64,000 nt of DNA, taken from contig JAXLYX010000006.1 of assembly GCA_046351215.1 (NCBI GenBank), positions 124,001 through 188,000 on the forward strand, given 5' to 3'. The stretch comes from JAXLYX01 sp046351215. GTDB taxonomy: Bacteria; Myxococcota_A; Polyangia; Polyangiales; Houyiibacteriaceae. A program made the position numbers and the translations under genes. Positions 57,201-63,908 of the stretch are shown here, in pieces (position 1 is the first letter of the stretch; the number at the start of each line of letters is the position of its first letter). The notes under the pieces are model-generated. The model did not search any database. It was not told the origin of the DNA and saw nothing but the letters and a program-made list of their open reading frames with translations.

Positions 57201-57433
57201 GCCGGCGCGGCCTCGAGGCGGGGCGCTTCGCCTCGAGCCCCCTCGACGGCCGAGAGCCGCTGGTGCAGCTCGCGCAGCGCCATGCGGACGCGGCCGAGCT
57301 CCTCTTCTTGCGCGGCCAACCGACGCTCGAGGGCGCTCGAGCGGCCTGCGGAGGTCACGAGCCAGACGAAGAAGAAGAAGCCGAGGACGGGCAGCCCGCA
57401 GATCACGAAGGCTACGACCGCGTCGCTGTCCAT
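54290..57433 (-). CDS. DUF2339 multi-pass membrane protein
   Basis: A very large (1047 residues) inner-membrane protein. One helix is at about 7-28, a short coiled coil at about 32-65, then a Pro/Ala/Glu-rich linker (about 65-170). The LEQWLGVRGAAALGGI motif (about 178-193) marks the start of DUF2339. About 25-28 hydrophobic segments follow to the end. DUF2339 has no known function; the closest idea is a transport or envelope-assembly role. GGGGAG precedes ATG 57433. It stands alone between convergent/same-strand unrelated genes. Confidence 0.85.
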   Translation of the reverse strand: MDSDAVVAFVICGLPVLGFFFFVWLVTSAGRSSALERRLAAQEEELGRVRMALRELHQRLSAVEGARGEAPRLEAAPAASVGEPEAAADGLPRSAPEGAVEGVEEAATAEATESPPTFETPTASPSGFGAAPVASSGFGPLPPSPPTVGMPEAGSAEPSAGVPETEASTKDAAPAMSLEQWLGVRGAAALGGILIAIAGAYWFQYSIEHGLVSPPVRVAIGVVVGLACLVGSESRLRTRNVTLANFLAGAGTAVLYFAFWAASSRYGLVPSWLGMVGMAAVTAVGCVLSARNASLPTALLALGGGFATPIVLSSGEDRPIALFSYLFVLDAGLVYLARRQRWGALAVLALVFTGFYEAGWVVSRMGPDRVLSGLIVVSVFGAVFAAFPRTDASGEEVPGFRLTRALGVLLPFTYGLHLSLASELPPSFLPVGALLLFLNAGGAYLARRDVSPLLGTSTAAASMAVLAVHLVVRRLEATNAWWIALTTVLLAALHTGLAAWNRRGDVSEAGSGSTSAERDLSPEVATVGALAILLVHLVSSARLFPYPVLVALSGLGLVLAFRARTEGREGLHYALGIGLAWGLSGLHAKGATLPGFPPEAAFLAYVALVSIALATLGAFGAAPARTPADRGATLAFLWLALHTMFVPSHAPFTLVEAGGLLLLFAILVVGVAARRGHGLGLFAMAVTSGLASATLGFEHHVDATSSAIFAGLVVAATAVLAFGPWLGGAKLRGSLVAHRGAAFAAPLVLVTLGTVWEERIGERGESVVALGLAVLPTIAALLARQTAELDETARKSAFVWHATAALALVTAAIPLELDREWITVGWALQGVAVLALWRSVDHAGLKAYAALLFAGVFVRLCLNPAVLAYHRADGLPIVNWLAYTYLVPSAAMLVGARLLRPLELERYRPLEKATLPASFPALASGLVLLALVTIFAWMNLAIVDAFSASRTLELPVSRMPARDLAISVSWAVYALVIVAVGVYKNNTGLRITSLCLLLLSCAKLFLYDLGNLRDLYRVFALLGLALALIVVSFAYQRFVFRRDDSGK

Positions 57434-57511
57434 TCCCAACTCCCCCCGCCGGGGCACGGCCCCGATCCCGCCCCCCAATGTACGCGCGGGGGCGGCTCGA
57501 GATCTCCCGAA

Positions 57512-58513
57512 TCAACGGCAGTAGCGTCGACCGGGATGGGGCTGGCGCCTCCAGCTCTCCCGACGCGCGAGCCATGCGTCGACGGCCGGATCGCGGTTCG
57601 CGGGCAAGGAGGCTCGCGCTTCCTCCTCCGTGGTGATCGCGGAGCGCGGGCGGTCCGGGCGAGGCCGCGCCTGCACGGGCGACGCACCCGCGCGACGCAT
57701 GGCGGCGGCATGCCAAGGGTAGATGGGGGCCGCGTCCGTGCAGCCGGCCCGCACGTCCTCGGGCGTGCAGAAGAAGCGGAAGTGGAAGTGATCGTCGTGC
57801 GGGTAGCTCGGCTGACAGGTGAGCTCCTCGAAGCGCGCGATCGCGTGGGGGTCTCCTCCGTGCGCGCGCGCATGGTCGAGCAGGAGCGTGCGCAGGTGCT
57901 CGACGAGGAAGATGCGTCCGAGCTGCGCGTGGGGATCGAGGATCAGCGCTTCCACGTAGGCCCACGAGCGCTCGACGTCGATCCTCACGGGCACGTCGTC
58001 GTCGGGCGTCGCGAGGTCGCGGAAGTCCACTCCCTCGCCTGCGGGATCGAGCGGCGCGCCCACGCCCGGGCGCGGATGCCCCTCGGCGTCGAGCAGGTAG
58101 AAGAGGACGTCGACGTCGCGACCGGCGCGATGCGAGCCATGGTGCGGGATCGGACCCCCGTGGACGAGCGAGAGGTCGTTCACGGTGACCTCGCCACCCG
58201 GCAACCGTCGATGCACGGCGAGGGCGGCGCGCACGAGGGCCTGCACCGTCTCGACCGTCCCGTAGCGCGCGCGCGGATCGCGCACGGTGCTCCACCGGAA
58301 GCCCGGCCCCTGCATGGGGAACGCCACTCCGCCGCGGAGCGAGCCGTCGCCCGGGGCGCCGATCGACGTGCTCCGACGACCCGGAAGGGCGAGCAGACGA
58401 CGGATCTCCTCCGGCCACGCGGGCTCGTCCTCCGCCTTCGGGCGGGAAGCGGACGGAGCGAGCGCGGCGAGCACGACGAGCCCGAAGGCGAGGAGCGTGG
58501 CCGAGCGGCGCAT
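57512..58513 (-). CDS. Penicillin-insensitive murein endopeptidase-like (M74), second copy
   Basis: A 333-residue secreted peptidase-like protein with a signal peptide (about 1-25). The core has HHGSHRAGRDVDVLFYLLD (about 133-150) and HDDHFHFRFFC (about 253-263), the zinc-site clusters of MepA. It lacks the long basic linker and tail of the other copy (39616) and ends with extra Arg/Pro-rich residues. Both copies keep the catalytic clusters, so both may be active. The ATG 58513 is 74 bp from the divergent nitroreductase gene. Confidence 0.85.
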   Translation of the reverse strand: MRRSATLLAFGLVVLAALAPSASRPKAEDEPAWPEEIRRLLALPGRRSTSIGAPGDGSLRGGVAFPMQGPGFRWSTVRDPRARYGTVETVQALVRAALAVHRRLPGGEVTVNDLSLVHGGPIPHHGSHRAGRDVDVLFYLLDAEGHPRPGVGAPLDPAGEGVDFRDLATPDDDVPVRIDVERSWAYVEALILDPHAQLGRIFLVEHLRTLLLDHARAHGGDPHAIARFEELTCQPSYPHDDHFHFRFFCTPEDVRAGCTDAAPIYPWHAAAMRRAGASPVQARPRPDRPRSAITTEEEARASLPANRDPAVDAWLARRESWRRQPHPGRRYCR

Positions 58514-58587
58514 GCCCGCAGTATGGAACGACGCGGCCCGTGCGCGAGGCCACTTCCGCCCGGACCCGGCGTTGCTAGGCTCCACGC

Positions 58588-59253
58588 ATGCCCGATTTCG
58601 ACGAGACCCTCCGCGGCCGCCGTTCCGTCCGCGCGTTCCTTCCCGAGCCGGTTCCGATGGAGCGGATCCTCGAGTGCCTCGAGCTCGCGCAGCACACGCC
58701 CTCGAACTGCAACGTGCAGCCCTGGAGGGTCTTCCTCGCGAGCGGCGCGGCTCGCGATCGGGTGCGCGCGCGCCTCGTCGAGGCGGTGACCTCGGGTGTC
58801 CCGGGCGACGGCACGGATCCGATCGACGACTTCCAGGGCGACTACCGCACGAAGCAGGTCGCCTGCGCCGTCGAGATGTACGGTCACATGGGGGTCGCGC
58901 GCGGCGACAAGGAGGGTCGCTTCCGCGCGAACCTGCGGAATTTCGAGCTCTTCGACGCACCGCACGTCGCGTTCGTCGCGATGGAGAAGTCGTTCGGCGT
59001 CGGCGTCGCCCTCGACGTCGGCATGTGGGTCCAGACCTTCATGTTGGCGCTGGCCTCGCGGGGCATCGGCAGTTGCGCGCAGGCCTCGCTGCGGTCCTAC
59101 ACGGGCATCGTGCGCGAGGAGCTCGGCATGCCCGAGTCGCTGCGCCTGCTCTGTGGCATCTCGTTCGGCTACGAGGACGCGGCGGCGTCCGTGAACCGTA
59201 CGCGCCAGCCGCGCGATCCCGTGAGCGCGAACGTGGTGTTCCGCTCCGAGTGA
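58588..59253 (+). CDS. Nitroreductase-family flavoprotein
   Basis: A 221-residue FMN oxidoreductase. The hallmark RRSVRAFLPEPVP, then LAQHTPSNCNVQPWRV, VALDVGMWVQTFMLALASRGIGSCAQ and CGISFGYEDAAASVN lie in the normal order of the NfsB/NfsA superfamily. Family members reduce nitro groups, quinones or iodotyrosine with NAD(P)H. Starts at ATG 58588. It diverges from the endopeptidase gene. Confidence 0.88.
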   Translation: MPDFDETLRGRRSVRAFLPEPVPMERILECLELAQHTPSNCNVQPWRVFLASGAARDRVRARLVEAVTSGVPGDGTDPIDDFQGDYRTKQVACAVEMYGHMGVARGDKEGRFRANLRNFELFDAPHVAFVAMEKSFGVGVALDVGMWVQTFMLALASRGIGSCAQASLRSYTGIVREELGMPESLRLLCGISFGYEDAAASVNRTRQPRDPVSANVVFRSE

Positions 59254-59275
59254 GCTCGCTCCGCGAGGCGGATCG

Positions 59276-60277
59276 TCAGGCGACGATGGCGGCGATCCGC
59301 TCGGCGAGGAAGAACACGGCGATCGCCCCGAGCGCTCGGGGAAGGATCGCCGAGCGCACGAAGTCGGTCCGCTCGCTCCCGAGCGTGCGCCGCGTCGCGA
59401 CCGAGAGCAGCGCGAGCAGGCCGACGAAGGCGACCTGGCCGAGCTCGACACCGAGGTTGAAGCCGAAGAGGGCCGGGACCACGGCGGAGCGTGGGAGGCC
59501 GACCTCGGTGAGCGCCCCCGCGAAGCCGAGGCCGTGCAGGAGGCCGAACGACGAGGCGACGAGCCAGGGGCGCGTGCGTGCCGTGGTCTGCCGCTCCGGA
59601 TGCGCGAGCTCCACCGCGAGCAGGACGATCGAGAGCGCGATGCACGCCTCCGTCGGGGCGCTCGGCACGTGCACGACGTCGAGCGCGGCGAGCACGAGCG
59701 TGAGGCTGTGCCCGAGCGTGAACGCGGTGACCGTGGCCACGACGCGCCTCGCCCCGTCGACGAGCAGGAAGAGGCCGAGCACGAAGAGGAGGTGGTCGAG
59801 CCCGAGCGCGATGTGCTCCGTGCCGAGCGCGACGTAGCGTGCGAGGACCGAGCCTTCCTCGTTCCGACGCGGGATCCGGAACGTCGGCTCGTCCGCCGTC
59901 ACGAGGCCTCGATGCTCGTGGCCGTCCGGGAGGCGCACGCGGACGACGACCTGCGTCTCGCCTCGTTCGAGTCCTTCGACCCCGAACCTCTTCCCTTCGA
60001 GCCCGTGCGGGCATCGGAGCTCTCCGCGCAGATGGAGCCCGCTCGTCAGCGGGAGCTCCTCGGGCGGCGCGACGAACGCGCAGCCGCTCGGAATCGTCGG
60101 CGAGCCGCCGCGCGGATCGTTCTCGTCGCCCGAGTAGCGGAAGTCGAGCGCGTAGCGATCCCCGCGGATCGGGGTGATCGAGAGCACGCCGAAGGCGAGC
60201 GGATGCGCGAGGGCCGTGCTCGCGAAGAGGGCGAGCGCGACGATCGTGAGCGCGGCACGGCCGAGGAGCCGACTCAT
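59276..60277 (-). CDS. HupE/UreJ-family membrane protein
   Basis: A 333-residue membrane protein with a signal peptide-like N-terminus (about 1-25, ending LAHP). A periplasmic beta-rich part occupies about 28-165, then the six-helix HupE/UreJ core at about 165-330 with LGTEHIALGLDHLLFVLGL and FTLGHSLTLVLAAL (metal-ligand-like His) and ASSFGLLHGLGFAGAL. HupE/UreJ proteins are linked to nickel entry for hydrogenase or urease in some bacteria, but neither enzyme is here. Its ATG overlaps the stop of the parvulin gene by four bases, so the two are coupled. Confidence 0.82.
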   Translation of the reverse strand: MSRLLGRAALTIVALALFASTALAHPLAFGVLSITPIRGDRYALDFRYSGDENDPRGGSPTIPSGCAFVAPPEELPLTSGLHLRGELRCPHGLEGKRFGVEGLERGETQVVVRVRLPDGHEHRGLVTADEPTFRIPRRNEEGSVLARYVALGTEHIALGLDHLLFVLGLFLLVDGARRVVATVTAFTLGHSLTLVLAALDVVHVPSAPTEACIALSIVLLAVELAHPERQTTARTRPWLVASSFGLLHGLGFAGALTEVGLPRSAVVPALFGFNLGVELGQVAFVGLLALLSVATRRTLGSERTDFVRSAILPRALGAIAVFFLAERIAAIVA

Positions 60278-61119
60278 CGCGAGCCCTCGCGGACGACGCG
60301 GTAGCGGGCGACCTCTTCGTCGATGCGTCGCTCGAGCGCGCGTCGCTCGGCCTCGGCCGAGAGCTCGCGCACGGCGACCGGACGCGTGGTCGAATCCGGC
60401 ATCGGACCGCCTGCTCGGCTCTCGCTCACCCAGATCACGTGGAAGCCGAACGCGCTCTCGACGGGACCACAGGGCCTGTGGACCGTACACGCGAAGACGG
60501 CGTGCGCGAAGGGCGCGCCGAAGCGCTCGGCGAGACGCGACTCGGAGCTCGAGGGCTGGCTCGGTCCGAGCGGGAACGGATCGCCGAGCGCCGCGAGCCG
60601 AGCCGCCGGATCCGCGCTCGCCGAGGCGTCCGCGAGCGCCGCCTCGGCGTCGGCCCGCGCCTGCTCGCCACGGCGGGCCCGTGCGAAGAAGGCATGCCGG
60701 AAGGAGCGCTCCTCGGGGCGGGCGAAGTCCGCCGAATGCGCGGCGACGTAGGCGCGGATCTCCGCCTCCGTCGGAGGCGGCACCTCGAGCGTGCCGCGGA
60801 GCAGGAACTCCATCTTCTGGGCGAGGCGTCGTCGCACGATCGGATCGCCTCGGTCGAGGCCGAGCTCCGTCGCGGCGCGCACCAGCGCTTCCTGTCGCAC
60901 GTGATCGCGCACCCGGGCTTCGAGCCCCTCGGCCGTCGGGGCTCGTCCGAGGGCGCGACGCTCCTCTTCGCGGAGGCCCTCGACGAAGGCGGCCGAGACC
61001 ACGATGGCCTCGGGATCGCGCGCCGGGCGCACCGTGCGGACGGCGCGATCGAGCGCGAAGAGCGCGAGGCCGAAGAGGACGAATTGGGCGACGGGATCGC
61101 GGAGCAGACGGCGGATCAC
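60274..61119 (-). CDS. Membrane-anchored parvulin-type peptidyl-prolyl isomerase
   Basis: A 281-residue protein. A single N-terminal hydrophobic helix (about 11-26) precedes a helical chaperone-like part (about 40-125) with LGRAPTAEGLEARVRDHV and RRRLAQKMEFLL, then a PpiC/rotamase-like domain. The signature of parvulins is degenerate here (FGAPFAHAVF, GPVESAFGFHVIWV in place of GDLG...pVxTxfGxHiI), but the GFHVIxV end is kept. Enzymatic activity is uncertain; a chaperone for the coupled HupE-like membrane protein is a reasonable inference. Start GTG 61119. Confidence 0.78.
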   Translation of the reverse strand: MIRRLLRDPVAQFVLFGLALFALDRAVRTVRPARDPEAIVVSAAFVEGLREEERRALGRAPTAEGLEARVRDHVRQEALVRAATELGLDRGDPIVRRRLAQKMEFLLRGTLEVPPPTEAEIRAYVAAHSADFARPEERSFRHAFFARARRGEQARADAEAALADASASADPAARLAALGDPFPLGPSQPSSSESRLAERFGAPFAHAVFACTVHRPCGPVESAFGFHVIWVSESRAGGPMPDSTTRPVAVRELSAEAERRALERRIDEEVARYRVVREGSR

Positions 61120-61174
61120 GCCCGGCGTTCTCGCACGTCCGCGATCGGAGCGCGAGGGGTGGGAAGGCCCGGTC

Positions 61175-61672
61175 TCAGCGGCTCGTTCCCGCGGCGCGCA
61201 GCGGGGCCCCGGCGACGAGATCGGCCGTCTGCACGGGCGTCCCACTCCGAGCGAGGAGCTCGGCCGACGGAGTGATCGGGAGCCCGTTCTTCCGCATGCG
61301 GTCGATGCAGATCGCGAACCCCTCGGACGCGGAGGCGACGGCGACCTGCTCGTTGGGCGGGCGGAAGAGCCAGTTCATCGCGGTGAGCGCGCCGCGCATG
61401 AGCGGGCTCGCCACGACGGTCGTGGTCACGACGTTGTACCGCCCGATGAGATCGATGGTCTCGTTCTGCCACTCGGCGAGCCGCTTGCGCTCGTTGGCAC
61501 CCGGCAGGCTCGCGAGGCCGGTCGTGTCGACGAACGAGGCGAATCGCTCGCGGCGTTTGTAGAGCGCGTCGATCTCCGCGATGTACCGGTCGACGTCCGG
61601 CGGGCCGAACGTCGCGGGCATGATCGTGATCAAGAGCGGCCAGTGATGCGTATGCGCCTCGATGCGAGCCAA
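61175..61672 (-). CDS. Small SpoIIAA/STAS-like hypothetical protein
   Basis: A protein of about 165 residues. The pattern (HWPLLITIMPATFGPPDVDRYI; RRERFASFVDTTGLASLPG; RRLAEWQNETIDLIGRYNV) resembles the small STAS/SpoIIAA-like fold with a hydrophobic strand, a helix and an Asp in a FVDT motif, but I name no function. The start is a guess: TTG 61672 keeps the HWPLL strand in frame; ATG 61621 would remove it. Confidence 0.58.
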   Translation of the reverse strand: MARIEAHTHHWPLLITIMPATFGPPDVDRYIAEIDALYKRRERFASFVDTTGLASLPGANERKRLAEWQNETIDLIGRYNVVTTTVVASPLMRGALTAMNWLFRPPNEQVAVASASEGFAICIDRMRKNGLPITPSAELLARSGTPVQTADLVAGAPLRAAGTSR

Positions 61673-61731
61673 GGTCGGACCCCCCGTCCAGGACAACAGG
61701 CTACCAGAGGCGGATCGGCGTCCGGGAGGGG

Positions 61732-62415
61732 TCAATCGCGTGGGGCGCTCGCGGAAGCGCTCGGGAGCTCGCGCCCGACGGGCCGCGGAGCGCTCGCGCG
61801 CGCGGGCGACTGCCGGCGTGATCTCCGCCGGAGCATCGGAATCGTCGCGAGGAGGAGCGCGAGTGGGAGGGCTCCCACCCACACGTACGTCGCCACGATC
61901 GGCGCGCGCCATCCCGCGGCTTCGGCGAACGAGGCGGTGTGGAAGGACTCGACGAAGCCGTAGAGGCGCGTTCCGAGCAGCCACTCGGGGACGATGGGCT
62001 CGAGGCCGAGGAGGAAGCCCGAGAGCGCGAAGGCGACGAGGAGCGGCGCGCTCGCTCGGCCGAGCCTGCGGTGCACCCCGTGTCGGCGGTGGCTCGTGCG
62101 CCGACGGGGCCGCGTCCGCGCGGCGACCCGGGAGCCCGCGAGGAGGAAGAGCGTCGAGAAGAGACCGAGCATGCCCACGAAGACCCGGCCCGCGCGGCCG
62201 GCGAGCAGTCGCACGTGCAACTGTCGGAGCAGATCGGCCCCGTCCTCGCAGCCGAGCGCCGGGGCGAGGTGGGAAGGGAGGTGCGCGTCGAGGAAGGGAC
62301 CGAGCTCCTCGCGCATCGCGGCCAGGCTCCCGGTCACGCCGAGCAGGACCAGGAACACGCCCACCTGGTAGGCGAGGAGCGCATGGAGCCGGTAGGCGTG
62401 GCGGCGGGTGCCCAT
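61732..62415 (-). CDS. Short PepSY-type membrane protein (iron-regulated)
   Basis: A 227-residue membrane protein. The N-terminus (RRHAYRLHALLAYQVGVFLVLLGVTGSL) and later HRRHGVHRRLGRASAPLLVAFALSGFLL match the PepSY-TM/ferric reductase-like family, with three or four helices at about 11-31, 80-93, 124-139 and 165-193. Typical members have 350-500 residues; this one lacks the large periplasmic PepSY domain. A Fur box (62423-62441) begins only eight bases above the ATG, so the gene is very probably iron-repressed. No Shine-Dalgarno is visible, so a leaderless or nearly leaderless message is likely. A role in ferrisiderophore or heme iron reduction is inferred from the Fur box and family. Confidence 0.75.
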   Translation of the reverse strand: MGTRRHAYRLHALLAYQVGVFLVLLGVTGSLAAMREELGPFLDAHLPSHLAPALGCEDGADLLRQLHVRLLAGRAGRVFVGMLGLFSTLFLLAGSRVAARTRPRRRTSHRRHGVHRRLGRASAPLLVAFALSGFLLGLEPIVPEWLLGTRLYGFVESFHTASFAEAAGWRAPIVATYVWVGALPLALLLATIPMLRRRSRRQSPARASAPRPVGRELPSASASAPRD

Positions 62416-62422
62416 GCCAATA

Positions 62423-62441
62423 GATAATGAAAGTCATTATC
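62423..62441. promoter_or_regulatory. Fur box
   Basis: This 19-bp site matches 17 of 19 positions of the consensus GATAATGATAATCATTATC, differing at positions 9 and 11. It lies between the divergent PepSY-type gene (starts 62415) and the ADP-ribosylglycohydrolase gene (starts 62489), so iron repression is expected for the former and possible for the latter. Confidence 0.85.
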
Positions 62442-62488
62442 AATAGCAAGCCGGCCCCCGTCGTCCCCTTCCATGCCACTCTCCCTCC

Positions 62489-63433
62489 ATGCCGACCTAC
62501 GAGGAACGCATCGAAGGCGCGCTCTTGGGATTGCTCGTCGGGGACGCCCTCGGCGTTCCCTACGAATTCCACGAGCCCGAGGACATCCCGCCGCTGGCGA
62601 AGATCGAGATGGAGCCGCCCCGGGGCTTCCGACGCGCCCATCCCGCGGCGAGCGTGGGAGCCTGGTCGGACGATGGGGCCCAGGCGCTCTGCCTGCTCGA
62701 ATCGTTGCTGCACGTGGGCTCGTTCGACGTCGGCGACTTCGCGCGGCGCATGGTGAGCTGGCTCGAGCGGGGGCACCTCGCCGTCGACGGCCATGTCTTC
62801 GACGTCGGCGTGCAGACGTCCCGGGCCCTGCGTTCGATCGCGCAGGGCAAACCGATCCTCGAGGCCGCGCCGACCGGCGAGAACACGAACGGCAACGGCG
62901 CGCTGATGCGGGTCCTGCCGCTCGCGCTCTTCCACGACGGAACGGATGCCGAGCTCGTCCGCGACGCACGGCTCTCCTCCTGCCCGACGCATCCGCACGT
63001 GCGCAGCCAGGTCGCGTGTGCGCTCGCGTGTCTCTACGCGCGTTCGATCCTCGACGATCGCGACGATCCCTGGGCCGACGCGGTGACGAGGCTCCGCGCC
63101 GTGCTCGACGGCGATGGCCCGGCCCGGTCGGAGCTCGATACCCACGTGCGGCCCGACGAGCCGCCGCACGGCTCGGGCAGCGGCTACGTCGTCGACTGCC
63201 TGCACTCGGCTCGGCTCGCGCTCGCGGCGGGACCCTACGAGACGGCCGTCCGGACGGCCATCGCCCTTGGGGACGACACCGACACCACCGCCTGCGTCGC
63301 GGGCGGACTCGCGGGGCTCCGGGACGGCGTGCAGGCCATCCCCGCGCGCTGGCGCGCGGCGCTCCGGGGGCGCGAGCTCCTCGATCCGCTGCTCGCGGGC
63401 CTCCTCGAGCGGGTGGCGCGCCGAGCTCCCTGA
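62489..63433 (+). CDS. ADP-ribosylglycohydrolase (DraG/ARH family)
   Basis: A 314-residue Mg-dependent hydrolase. Metal-site motifs are IEGALLGLLVGDALGVPYE, WSDDGAQA (Asp pair), GENTNGNGALMR and GDDTDTTACVAGGLAG, the standard order of the DraG/ARH fold. The family removes ADP-ribose from Arg or other residues, or splits ADP-ribosyl compounds. In nitrogen fixers it reactivates nitrogenase reductase, but no nif gene is here, so the target is unknown. It lies 47 bp from the Fur box, so an iron link cannot be excluded. ATG 62489. Confidence 0.9.
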   Translation: MPTYEERIEGALLGLLVGDALGVPYEFHEPEDIPPLAKIEMEPPRGFRRAHPAASVGAWSDDGAQALCLLESLLHVGSFDVGDFARRMVSWLERGHLAVDGHVFDVGVQTSRALRSIAQGKPILEAAPTGENTNGNGALMRVLPLALFHDGTDAELVRDARLSSCPTHPHVRSQVACALACLYARSILDDRDDPWADAVTRLRAVLDGDGPARSELDTHVRPDEPPHGSGSGYVVDCLHSARLALAAGPYETAVRTAIALGDDTDTTACVAGGLAGLRDGVQAIPARWRAALRGRELLDPLLAGLLERVARRAP

Positions 63434-63468
63434 CGGCGTCCCCGCACGCGCCCCGGAAGCCGGAAACG

Positions 63469-63500
63469 CAACGACCCCGGTCTTTCGACCGGGGTCGTTG
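63469..63500 (-). terminator. Terminator of the tRNA genes
   Basis: A perfect 14-bp stem (63469-63482 with 63487-63500) with a four-base loop (TTTC), two bases beyond the 3' end of tRNA-Glu on the minus strand. No T run on the tRNA side (CGTTTCC follows). Confidence 0.8.
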
Positions 63501-63502
63501 TC

Positions 63503-63578
63503 TGGCGTCCCCACCCGGATTCGAACCGGGGTAGCCACCGTGAAAGGGTGGTGTCCTGGGCCTCTAGACGATGGGGAC
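63503..63578 (-). tRNA. tRNA-Glu (anticodon TTC), CCA encoded
   Basis: A cloverleaf with a 7-bp acceptor stem (GTCCCCA with TGGGGAC), CTTTCAC anticodon loop with TTC, T-arm GGTTCGAATCC, discriminator G and genomic CCA. It is read on the minus strand, and the 76-nt length includes CCA. Confidence 0.96.
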
Positions 63579-63594
63579 CGGAGATTTTCGAGGG

Positions 63595-63667
63595 TGGGCC
63601 GTGCGGGGGTCGAACCCGCGACCGTCGGATTAAAAGTCCGCTGCTCTACCGACTGAGCTAACGGCCC
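63595..63667 (-). tRNA. tRNA-Lys (anticodon TTT), CCA not encoded
   Basis: A cloverleaf with GGGCCGT acceptor, D-arm AGCTCAGTCGGTAGAGC, anticodon loop CTTTTAA with TTT, T-arm GGGTTCGACCC and discriminator A. The 3' bases are CCC, so CCA must be added by enzyme, unlike the Glu tRNA next to it. It lies 16 bp upstream of the Glu gene in the same direction. Confidence 0.96.
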
Positions 63668-63864
63668 TGGGGTTGGCCCGCCGGGCTTCTAACAGCCGTC
63701 CGGGGATCGGTCAAGCGAGGGGCGGATTCCTCGGACCGCCGCGAAACTTCTGCACGGCTCGTGCGTCCACGTACGCAAGAAGTGGCGCCGGCGGTCGCCA
63801 GACGGTGGCTGCTCGTGTCGCCATCCAGGGGGCACAGGTTCCCGAATTGGGGAGGGGTTCTGGG

Positions 63865-63882
63865 TTGGCACGCGATTTGCTT
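63865..63882 (+). promoter_or_regulatory. Sigma-54 (-24/-12) promoter
   Basis: TTGGCACGCGATTTGCTT fits the TGGCAC-N5-TTGCW consensus exactly, with GG at 63867-63868 and GC at 63879-63880, a 12-bp spacing. The expected start of RNA is about 63892, 17 bases before the next ATG, and a GGGAG ribosome site follows at 63897-63901. Control by an NtrC-like activator is expected; none is in the window. Confidence 0.85.
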
Positions 63883-63908
63883 GGATTCCGAGCGTCGGGA
63901 GTTTGACG

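Noticed and set aside
54824..58789. 1321-codon plus-strand frame opposite the DUF2339 and endopeptidase genes
   Set aside because: It is low complexity (Glu/Arg/Asp) and antisense to two genes with strong family features, so it is a shadow frame.
62489..63433. DraG as part of nitrogenase regulation
   Set aside because: No nif or draT gene is present in the window and the family is widespread outside nitrogen fixers.
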